Positions 55,640 to 64,000 of a stretch of 64,000 nucleotides of DNA are shown here, in pieces. The DNA lies in contig NC_091972.1 in the NCBI RefSeq assembly GCF_036711975.1, positions 17,551,001-17,615,000 of the forward strand. Reading direction: 5' to 3'. The stretch comes from Onthophagus taurus (taxonomy: Eukaryota; Arthropoda; Insecta; Coleoptera; Scarabaeidae). The notes under the pieces are model-generated. The model had not been told where the DNA came from. It made no database searches and worked only from the letters and a program-made list of their open reading frames with translations. Made by a program: the position numbers and the translations under genes. Position 1 is the stretch's first letter. Each line of letters begins with the position of its first letter.

Positions 55640-57290
55640 CCTACACATCATTTAGCATTCTGCAAATCATGCGCAAGAGATAGAAACCGTTAGCCTTTTC
55701 TATATCAAAAAATAAAAGCGGAACATGCTCTTTAAAAACGTAGAGTTCCTGGCAGAATTCAATGGCACTTAAATCTCTCTTGTATTTTCGAGCCAGATCT
55801 GCTCCATACTTTTTCAGTTTTTCAAAATATTAGTACCATTAAGAAAAGCAAAATTCAAATTCAGCATCAAACCTCTTTTTAATTTCTGATATGATGCGGT
55901 CAAATACCATCATTATTTCTTTAGAAAATAGTTGAACAGGTTGTAGTGTTTGTAATTCCCCTTCACACATTTCATTGAAATGTTTTTACGTTTCAGAATT
56001 CGGTTGTTTTGCAAAATAGGGTCAACACCACTTTTTTCAGCAACTTCTCCAGCCTCTTTTATTCAATATTCCATTTGATTTTGTCTCATTTTTTGTAAAG
56101 TTTTGAGTAGACCATCCATTAGTGCGAGGGAACGGGCAAGGATAATATCTTCTTTCTGAATTTATATATTCACTCGATTGATTTCGCGGAGAATATTCGC
56201 CCAAATAGTTAAATTAAGAATAAATTTAAAATCCTTTATAGCAGTTAAGAGATGACCTGCCTCGTACTTAGCTTCTGGAGCATGAGAAGTTTGCTTAACT
56301 TCTTCTAAGGGATTCCGCTATTTCTGGAAAATTATTTAATAGGGCATTCACAGCAACATGTTTTGCCGAACATCTCGTCTGACTACTTCCTTTTAAATTA
56401 AATTTGTTTTAACGTATTTTTTCATAATGTCCCAGCTAGTAGTGGAACCAACAAAAAAGCAATATACTTTTTGAATCAGCCCAAATAGATTAATAGCTTT
56501 CTGGCATGATGAGGCAGAATGAACACCTACAAGATTTAAGGAGTGAGCCAAGCATGGTACGAACTCGGCCAGCTCATTCCTTTATGGATGCCGACCATAT
56601 TGGACCCATTATCATAAGATTGGCCACGACATTATCCAATATCTAAATCATCAACTGCCAATTTTTCTAAAATCTGTTGACAAATGTCCTCTCCTGTCTT
56701 TCCAGCAATTTCTATGAAATCAATGAAACTTTCTTTTATTCCACACACATCGCCAGTTCATTTTACATATCGAATTACCTGGCTCGTTTGTTCTGTATGG
56801 GATACATCTGGAGTGCAGTCGAACATTATCGTGTAGTATTTGGCTTCTTTGATGTCATTTAAAATACTATTTCTAACTGTTTTTGCCATTATGTTAATCA
56901 TTTCATTCTGTATTGTCTTTGATAAATATGATACTTGTGCCTTTTTTATGTGTTTTAATTGAAACTTAAGAGTTGAATTATGTTTGGCGAGCAGGGAAAT
57001 TAAGTTCAAGAAGTTACCTTGACTAGGCTGAGGACATTGTGTGATGAGATCGCTAGGAGTTTCGTGGGACCCGCGAAAAGAAAGGCAGTTTGTGGTTAGA
57101 TACAATACAGCATCCATAACAATACGCAGGATCTGTCTCCATTTTGCTTTCTCTGAGTGAATTACTATCTTAATGTCTTGATCAATACCCTGGCATGATT
57201 TCATTTGTTGTACCCGTGTTTTCCACTTGATCATACACTGTTTGGGCATTTGAGTTGCCTCGTGTTCGGTTAATCTCGCTGAAACTTTTT
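55640..57290 (-). pseudogene. hAT-type (ZMYM1-like) transposase remnant
   Basis: On the minus strand, 57249-56758 encodes a segment with KWRQILRIVMDAVLYLTTN, LSFRGSHETP, NFLNLISLLAKHN and YYTIMFDCTPDVSHTEQTSQ, which is the DUF4371-type N-terminal part of ZMYM1-like hAT proteins. Further on, in broken frames, come a DNGSNMVG motif, a region matching the helical insert, and a C-terminal dimerisation-like stretch near 55900-55640. Numerous stops make it inactive. Confidence 0.8.
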
Positions 57291-57406
57291 TAATACTTCA
57301 TATATTACGTAAACGTCTTAGGTATTCTATAAATTGCCTACGTATTGTATAGAATATCGGATTATACAGATTGCCGGTAACATATACAAGCTGTTTCATA
57401 ATATAT

Positions 57407-57593
57407 GACGAACATTTTGAGGTATTGATGGCATAAATCGGACTCCCCGTTATTTTGCTGCAGCTTAAGTGATCTTTAAGTGATAAAAAAAATGGGAAAA
57501 GTGCCAAAAAAATTGATTTTGTTGAGTTGTTTTAGGCTGTAGCAAAATAACGAAGAGTCTCATTTATGCCATCAATACCTCAAAATGTTCGTC
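57407..57593. repeat. 187-bp hairpin
   Basis: The arms contain gacgaacattttgaggtatt, gatggcataaat and ttattttgct, repeated inverted around a centre near 57500. They match over about 60 bp each with a few differences. It lies just outside the hAT-bearing element and is possibly a small MITE. Confidence 0.85.
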
Positions 57594-58256
57594 TGGACCT
57601 CTACTTTCATCTCCATATAGCTACAGAAGCACACCATGGAAAATAAAAAATATACTGAACATGAACCGTTACTATGTTTTTTAATTTACGATTTTCCACA
57701 TTTTTGGGTATATCTCAAAAACTGGAAATGTCGAAGTCTTGAAAAAAATTGATTAAAATTTGTAAATTAGTGGAATTATAAAATTGATGAAAAGTTGTTG
57801 GGTAAGAATCATATTCTGCATGTTGTGGTTTAAGTGTAAGAAAATAAATGTTGTTTATTTGTGTAAAAGTAATTATACACATATTTTGTAATTCGTTGTT
57901 TCTTTAGGTAAGAAATTTATTAAAGCCTGATGATGGGAATAGTTCCAGAAACGTGGACTTATTTGTAATGGTTTAGAAATAAACATTTTAAAGGAGAAAA
58001 TTGGTATATACAACTATAAATATACAAGAAATTATAGGTTAGTTAAGTTTAAAAAGTAGAATCTTGAAATACATATGGTGTTGGTCCTTACATATTCAGG
58101 ATGATTGGAAATGAAATAGTAGATTACAAATAGAAACTGTAGCAAGCTAGGTATTTCAAACCTTCATTAATAAATGCCATTATTATTTATTAATCAAATT
58201 AAAAGTCATTACAAGGTGAAATTACAAAAACAAAATTTTTTACATTACATGCATTA
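57594..58256. other. Intergenic with a hammerhead-like motif
   Basis: No gene. CTGATGA..TTCCAGAAA at 57927-57951 has the order of a hammerhead ribozyme core with a 5-bp stem II. The flanking sequence is AT-rich. The 3' end of SLC3A2 lies at the right edge (candidate AATAAA on the minus strand at 58257-58262). Confidence 0.4.
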
Positions 58257-58296
58257 TTTATTAAATGCATTTCTTCATCTACATATTATGTCCATT

Positions 58297-60122
58297 TTAT
58301 GCTTCCTTTGGTTTCGGTTGGTAAGTCAATACAATACCAGCCTTAGGAGATATTTTCACTGCATCAGCCTTAATCTTCATACTAAAAAATATTATTATAA
58401 TATTACAGTTAAAAAAAAGTCTTAAATAATTACGGTGACTTGACGTCGGTAACATTATAATTACTACTAATCAAGTCTACAGTCACTTCATCCGAAACGA
58501 CCCCATTTGTATCTTTGGGGAAGTTAACAGTGACTTCTTCTAATGATGGATTTATCGCTACGAGATATCCTGGACTACCAGAAATAACTCTACAAAAAGA
58601 AACGAATTTTATTATTAAAAAATGTTAATTTATAATAATTAAAAACAACAATTTTTTTCCTTACTTTCTATCTTTTCTACATCCAAAAGAAGGCATTAAT
58701 AAGAATGTATAATGAGTTTTTGTTATAACATTTCCAATTAAATTATTTTACTTACCTAATAAATGCATAAACACTTTGATTTGCAACCAAAAATTGGTCC
58801 AGTGTACCATGTGTTAAAGACGGCACCGTCCTTCGCTTCAATAATTCCTTATTAACGGTATAATTAAATGGAATTAAAGTGCTTCCTTTAAACATAAACG
58901 TCATCATATCGATAACATCAGGATCCAATCCCGTATTATTTTTAACTTTCCACAACGGCCATTTATTCCTTAATAAACTCATAGTTAGATTCATATCTCT
59001 ATACAACTGGGAAGCTGATACAATTGGATGAGTAAAAACATGGGAATTACTAGGTAAATCCACAGTAACGCTTCCGTTAAATATATACGGATCTAAACTC
59101 GTTATATCTTCGGAAATCATTAATAAACCGTCTTCGGTTTTGTTTTTAATTGCAGATTTCCACTCGTTAAGCGTCACTCCCAAATCGTTTAAATTCATCG
59201 TTTTGTCGTGATTGTAAAAGTTATACTGCCCAATTGTAAAGTTGCCCATAGAATCGCCCATCACTTCATCTTTTAACTTCTCGTCCACAAACATATACGG
59301 CGCTTTATTTATACGAATTCCTTTAACGCCAGCGTCTAAGAAACCGTTTAATATTTTTGAAAATTCTTTTTTAACCTCCGGATTGCGAAGATTTAATTGT
59401 GGTTTTCCAAATGGAGCCAAATAGTATTGTTGGCGACTCGAAGAATAAACCCACGCTGTAGAATCGTTTGGATTGAGCTACAAATGAGTCGATTAATTTT
59501 GTGAAAATTAAAAAAATTAGGTTAATTACCCAATTATTTGGTGGAGATGATGATCCATTTTCGAAAGGACCTTTAGGATTCTCCCAATAATAATAATTCA
59601 AGTAAGCGTCAGCTTTGGATTCGGAATCATTAAAGAATCGCATTGAATGAGCCGGTTCTAAACCTACTATAACCGGAAGTTCGACAGATTGAGCTTTTTT
59701 AATTAAATCGCCGAATTCTTGTGAATCTTGAACGCCTTGATAAGTGTCTAAAGGCCAATCGGCTATTACACCTTTCACGCCAGATTCTTTAAGGAGTTTC
59801 AAATCATCTTCAGTTATTTTGGTTGGATCAATTTCAGTTAAAGGTCCTTGTTCGTACCTTAACCAAAAGACATTTTAATTCTTTTTGTTTTCATTTTAAA
59901 GCTAACTTACCAAGTTCTAGGTTCGGGTCTAGGACATTTCGGTGCCCCAATAATAATCACAATGGCCCCAACTAACATCGAAGCCCATAACAACCAAAAA
60001 AGAATGAACAAAGTCCAACGTAGTCGCACCCAAAACGGATCGTTGGCATATTTCATGAGTTCCTCCTTGCCCATTCCAACAAAAGTGGATTTAAGCTCAC
60101 CTGTAGGTTCAGGAGAAGACAT
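58297..60122 (-). CDS. SLC3A2: CD98 heavy chain / 4F2hc-like amino-acid transporter subunit
   Basis: Type II membrane glycoprotein that pairs with SLC7 light chains and brings them to the plasma membrane. Exons: 60122-59911, 59857-59530, 59477-58756, 58589-58434 and 58381-58297; phases agree; 500 residues. A short cytosolic N-terminus ends in MKYANDPFWVRLRW. One membrane helix follows (about residues 36-58, TLFILFWLLWASMLVGAIVI), then APKC, where the Cys corresponds to the one that forms the disulfide with the light chain. The ectodomain is an amylase-like GH13 fold (SGVKGVIADWPLDT; GVKGIRINKAPYMF) without the catalytic acids, as in 4F2hc, and ends in a small beta domain. At least eight N-glycosylation sequons are present. 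It is closer to 4F2hc than to rBAT or maltases because the hydrolase motifs are lost. Confidence 0.9.
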
Positions 60123-60614
60123 GTTAACCAGTTGATTTTTTTTGTAAAACTAACGTGTTATAAAATTTCGTTTCGTTGGCAAAGTGGTGCACTAGGCAAT
60201 TATCGTCGAGTTGCAAATTAGGAAAGTGTCTGATTGCGCGTGTATCACGAATTTCACTGTTAATCGCTAATCGGTTTTGAACGAATCGAACAATGAAATA
60301 TATACGGTGCATTAGTGTGCGTGTGTGTTCAAAAGAAGTAGATATAGGTGGGAAATATGCGGGTCATAAAATGTTTAGTGGATTATTCAGTTTCTTAGTA
60401 CGAATTAAACGGTTTAATTTATATTCGAATTGGTTTAGTGAAGTTTTTTGCTGCAATAAAATTGTTTTTATAACCAAGTAAGTAAAACTCAGAAATTTTC
60501 ATTTTATTATTTCATCTGGATATGAATGTATTTGAAACTCAGGTAATTAAACTAAACAATAACATATTTTTAGAGTATTTGTGTTTTGATCCCCTTTTAA
60601 CACCATTATGTGTG
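60123..60614. other. SLC3A2 5' flank and promoter region
   Basis: Contains the 5' UTR and presumed promoter of the minus-strand SLC3A2 gene. Short ORFs on both strands have no motif. No repeats were paired. Confidence 0.4.
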
Positions 60615-60901
60615 TTAATGAATGTGTAAATGACAGTCGTACTTTGAAGCCTAAAATCAGTCCTAGATGTAAAAGAACATCGTGGTTTTGTAAATTAGAT
60701 AAAACAAGTACAGGTTGATTTGAACATTAAAACAATTAGAATAGAAATTGGAAGAAAAAAAAATAGTATGATAAAGGGAAAACATGAAATCGTATAACGT
60801 GGTTTCCTGATGATGGCATTAACACGCCGAAACCGGTAGAAACTGAAAAACAAATAAAATCTTTCATCGTTAAAGTACGACTGTCATTTACACATTCATT
60901 A
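60615..60901. repeat. Inverted-repeat unit around a hammerhead-like motif
   Basis: Arms of ~31 bp (ttaatgaatgtgtaaatgac plus agtcgtacttt at 60615-60646) recur inverted at 60871-60901. Between them CTGATGATGGC..GCCGAAA (60807-60832) has the order CUGANGA-stem-GAAA. The total is about 287 bp. It fits a short Penelope-like or retrozyme-like relic. Confidence 0.6.
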
Positions 60902-60931
60902 TACTTTTAGAGATTTATAAAGGTGTTTATA

Positions 60932-62117
60932 CAGGGTGGTTCAGTTTTTAATCGGGAAACTTTACTAGGATGTAGTACTTGCCAAAATAACACAAGTATT
61001 TTATATAAACATGGGGTCGCAACTCTTTTGTTTTAGAGCTATGAGCGATCAAAGTTGAGCCAAAAATTTACATTTTGTTTTGTATTTCGGCTGTACGTAA
61101 ACCGTTGAATTTGAAACTTTGTACGTATTCACTACTGGTTAAGACCTTATTTTCAAGCATACTTTAAACTTCACTAGCGCCCTCTAAAGGGATGAAATTC
61201 ACCACTCTCTTGATTTTTTTATAAGAACTTTTTAACGCTATGGAATATTAACATAAAAAAATATGGATTGTATAGCTTATTCTTTAGTGGTACTTTTTTG
61301 TCTCTTTAGTATTTTCCTTATAGTTAATAGTTTCCGTGTAAAAAAATAAAATATCGTGCCATGTACCGCTTATGCCGCCATGTTTAGCTAAAATTATTCT
61401 AAAAGTTAGCTCTGAGAACATGTAAGTTTTATTTACAGTGAATCCTCATAATTATTTCTGGTTATTAATAATTTTTGACGGTTATTAAGCAAGAGCATCA
61501 ATTTTTTAATATTGTTTAAAACAACGTAATTTGTTCAGACAGGCATTAATCTTATTTATGGTTTTTCTTATGAAAATCACAATTAATTGGTGTTATTTAG
61601 TTAGTACTAGATCCTAGTAAGTGCACAACTTCCATAGCCACCTATAAAGAAAAAATTTTTTTTAATAATAGCAACGCTTTACAGTCCAATGTAGCATATT
61701 TTCTTTTTTTACGCTAAAACTATTATCTTTAAGGAAAAAACTAAAGAGACAAAAAAGTACCAATAATGAATAAGCTTTACAACCCATTTTTTTTTATGTT
61801 AATATTCCATAGCGTTAAGAAGTTGTTATAAAAAAATCAAACACGTTGTGAATTTCATCCCCTTAGAGGGCGCTAGGGAAGTTTAAGGTATGGTTGAAAA
61901 TAAGATATGAACCAGTAGTACATACATACAAAATTTCAAATTCTGTGGTTTACTCATACCCGAAATAAAAGATAAAATGTAAATTTTTGGCTCAACTTTG
62001 ACAGCTCATAGCTCGGAAACAAAAGAGTTGTGACCCTATGTGTATATAAAAAACTTGTGTTTTTTGGCAAGTACTACGTCCTAGTAAAGTTTCCCGATTA
62101 AAAACTGAACCACCCTG
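60932..62117. mobile_element. 1.2-kb palindromic element, CAGGGTGGTTCAG ends
   Basis: The left cagggtggttcagtttttaa and the right end are exact inverted copies, with TA at both sides (60930-60931 and 62118-62119). Nearly the whole element is two inverted halves sharing tcccgattaaaaactgaacc, aacaaaagagttg and a gagggcgctag block, with a ~150-bp unique centre. No transposase. Confidence 0.9.
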
Positions 62118-62427
62118 TATAATAAGGTGATTTTATTTCTCATAGTATTTCTACTATCTCATTCTACATCTTTTATATCCCATATATCCTGTACCTAACA
62201 TTAATAGTTTGGGAGATAATTAGGGTTTTTTGAAAAATGCACACATATATCGATATTTAACCTAGCGTCCCATGGAAAACAAATGTTTAATGAGTTATTG
62301 ACAAATGTCAAAGTCTTTACGTTGTATTTACGTTGTTTCACGGTTGTGAGACTTTTTAAAAAAAGTTGTATGGGCGGACGAATTTAAAAACCTTGAAAAA
62401 AGAGAAATTCAAATATGTAAAAATATA

Positions 62428-62600
62428 CAGGTGTTCCGTTTAAAAAAATAAAGTAGGTGGCGGCTTCCGGGATTGTAAGAAATCTGAAAATATTTTAGCC
62501 GAAGAGAACGCAACTGATTATACTTAAATCTGAATTCTCAAATTTTTATTTTGGTCAGAACCCCAGAAACGATAAAAAACGGTCTCGCTGAGACACCCTG
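62428..62600. mobile_element. 173-bp MITE, CAGGTGTTCCG / CAGGGTGTCTCAG ends
   Basis: TA flanks both ends (62426-62427 and 62601-62602). The terminal inverted similarity is limited to about 10 bp (caggtgt and cagggtgt). It shares the terminal style with the palindromic elements but not their long arms. Confidence 0.55.
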
Positions 62601-62615
62601 TATATTATTTCCTAT

Positions 62616-62807
62616 ATAGACTACCTAAGCCTTGACGTCACAGAGATGGGCGGAGCTTATGGTGACTCCAAACATTTTCGTTGCTAACTGTAAATCGAAA
62701 AATTGTATATGGGAATTTATCGTTAGCAACACAGTTGGCAACGGAGATGTTTGGAGTCGGTATAAGCTCCGCCCATCTCTGTGACGTCAACACTTAGGTT
62801 GTCTATT
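62616..62807. repeat. ~192-bp hairpin containing TGACGTCA boxes
   Basis: Arms of about 58 bp contain cctaag, ttgacgtcacagagatgggc, ggagcttat and actccaaacat, inverted with only a few mismatches. The loop also holds smaller inverted pieces (gttgctaact and gttagcaac). It is a MITE-like hairpin whose arms each carry a perfect TGACGTCA palindrome and a gggcgg box. Confidence 0.9.
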
Positions 62808-62845
62808 ACAGGAATGCGTTTGTATCAAAGGGAGACGGAATTATG

Positions 62846-63779
62846 CAGGGTGTGTCAAATGTCTGGAATATACCCAATAACTTCGCCATTTGTGGTTTTA
62901 AAGAAAAATGTTTGAAATACAAGTTTCGTTATTAATCATGGCGCATTTTTTGGCGATATTTGCTTGTTTGTGTTGTTTTTCGTTTCGTTGCTATGGCAAC
63001 CAACATTGTTATTTTAAATGGGAAGTATGTTTTTTTTGCATATTTTGATAGTCCCTCTATGCGAGGAACATATCAAATCATATGGTTGTATGAGAAAAAA
63101 ATCGAGAAAAAAATGCGTTTTTAGAAAGTCTTAAATCAGCTAATTACAATCAAAGTAGGCGCCGAAATAACGCCGTTAACAGCTTGAAATGTCAAAAAAA
63201 TTACAGTTTCAACAATTATGAATAATTAATAATGTATGGTACCAATGACCATGTCTTCGGCCATTAACTTTTTGGAAGGTTTTTAACGCTTCCGGTGTTA
63301 AAATTTTTTTTAATATTTTGGTTACTGTGGATTGTGTAATTTGTGTATCCGGGCAAATATTATTGAACAGTGTACAAACTTCACTTCGAGTGCGTTTTCT
63401 ACCACCTACACCGTATCCATACATTATTAATATTTGGATTCTTTGTTGTTCGCTTAATTGCGCCATACTTGTTTAAACAGTAAATTTTTTGACATTTACA
63501 GCTTCTTTTCTCGATTTTTTTCTAATACAACCATATGATTTGATATGTTCATCGCGTAGAGGGATTTATCTTCTATTAAAATGTGCAAAAAAACATATGC
63601 ATCCCATTTAAAATAACAATGTTGGTTGCCATAGCAACGAAACAAAGAAAAATGTAAACAAGCAAGTATCGCAAAGAAAGGCGCCACAACTAATAAAGAA
63701 TTTTTTGTTTGAAACATTTTTCTATAAAACCACAAATGGCGAAGTTATTGGCTATATTCCAGACATTTGACACACCATG
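62846..63779. mobile_element. 0.93-kb palindromic element with a DNA-binding ORF
   Basis: The left cagggtgtgtcaaatgtctg matches the right end inverted (catggtgtgtcaaatgtctg). TA is at the right border; the left border reads TG, probably mutated TA. Arms extend about 250-300 bp (shared ttcgccatttgtggtttta, tggcaaccaacattgttatt). The centre holds the short HTH ORF on the minus strand. Confidence 0.85.
63209..63466 (-). CDS. Helix-turn-helix fragment of an IS630/Tc1/mariner-type transposase
   Basis: 85 codons starting MAQLSEQQRIQILIMYGYG, then RTRSEVCTLFNNICP, then ITQSTVTKILKKI. This is the order of an N-terminal HTH of mariner-group transposases (recognition helix QSTVTKILKK). No catalytic domain follows, so it can at most bind DNA. 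It lies in the unique centre of the palindromic element 62846-63779 and suggests that the foldback family derives from an IS630/Tc1/mariner transposon. Confidence 0.55.
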   Translation of the reverse strand: MAQLSEQQRIQILIMYGYGVGGRKRTRSEVCTLFNNICPDTQITQSTVTKILKKILTPEALKTFQKVNGRRHGHWYHTLLIIHNC

Positions 63780-63854
63780 TATATTGTCTATCTTTGTTGT
63801 GTATAATGTCGCGAAAATGATTGCGCGAATTGTAAATTTTAAAGAGTTTGAAGT

Positions 63855-64000
63855 AGTGGTGAAACGGATATCCGGCCATTTTTTAAAATCCGGCGGGATA
63901 CCGGATAGTAACCAAATATCCGATTTTGGCCAGATATTAAAAATCTATTACTTAGTATTCCACCATTCACAGGAATTAGTAGCTCTTTTAGGTTTTGGAC
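63855..64000. mobile_element. hAT-like 5' end (runs off the window)
   Basis: Begins gtggtgaaacggatatccgg with ccggc/gccgg repeats, a terminus style seen in BED-finger hAT elements. The following sequence matches 6930-7000. On the minus strand the last bases read VQNLKELLIPVNGGILSN-like sequence, possibly coding remnant. It continues beyond the window. Confidence 0.5.

Larger units (their letters stand above)
54145..57391 (-). mobile_element. ~3.2-kb TIR element carrying hAT-like and Cys-rich coding remnants
   Basis: The left end tatgttaccgtcaatctgta and the following ~90 bp reappear inverted at about 57296-57391 (tatgttaccggcaatctgta, tattctatacaat, then a tatgaag stretch). Between these termini lie a Cys-rich frame and a hAT-type transposase remnant, both on the minus strand, plus nested MITEs. 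The TIRs may belong to the hAT-like element itself or to an older host element. The left TIR abuts the palindromic element at 54142. Confidence 0.6.

Noticed and set aside
62846..63779. 63496-63735 minus-strand ORF as a gene
   Set aside because: It lies in the inverted arm of the palindromic element, starts within terminal repeat sequence and has no motif.

Overview
The window is AT-rich animal nuclear DNA. Its genes have many small exons and introns of about 51-66 nt with GT..AG borders, metazoan polyadenylation signals, and a very heavy load of transposable elements (TEs). The protein set (one-glutaredoxin Grx3, Nup43, a 500-residue CD98 heavy chain, a short secreted S1A protease) and the TE set (Penelope-like, Jockey/CR1-like, Tc1, hAT, Transib, Ty3/gypsy with an env-like ORF) fit an insect. 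A beetle is a guess.

Five host genes are recognised. (1) + strand, 879-9752: the C-terminal ~736 residues of a FIRRM (C1orf112/FLIP) homologue; its N-terminal exons are not visible. (2) - strand, 20766-19601: Nup43. (3) - strand, 21904-21210: Grx3. (4) - strand, 30867-22085: a secreted trypsin-fold serine protease in six coding exons; its ~6.5-kb first intron holds a satellite array and LINE scraps, and its last intron holds a Penelope-like element. (5) - strand, 60122-58297: an SLC3A2/4F2hc-type amino-acid transporter heavy chain.

The rest is mostly layered mobile DNA. 1-460 is a complex tandem repeat. 2101-8259 is a pogo/Tigger-ended composite that enlarged a tiny FIRRM intron. 11780-18250 is a dead Transib (RAG1-like) transposase gene, cut at a precise GTAG site by a 4.8-kb GC-rich Ty3/gypsy element (11929-16726). 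25120-29760 is a ~345-bp satellite with an alternating A/B pattern. 35191-45168 is a second, very young Ty3/gypsy element with identical 788-bp LTRs and CATA target duplications, lying inside a LINE. 46301-50352 is a Tc1 element holding a LINE that holds a 2.2-kb palindromic element. 52064-64000 is a run of palindromic elements, MITEs and hAT remnants around the SLC3A2 gene.

The most striking item is in the young gypsy element. Its uninterrupted 1648-codon pol carries a TARG1/OARD1-type macrodomain between RNase H and integrase, with both catalytic residues of that ADP-ribosyl hydrolase family in place. Other points of note are the exact empty-site logic at several nested insertions, a family of palindromic CAGGGTG-ended elements with TA target sites, hammerhead-like motifs, and three long near-perfect hairpins. 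No CRISPR arrays, rRNA genes or convincing tRNA genes were seen. All alignments were made by eye from memory of the families; no search was run.
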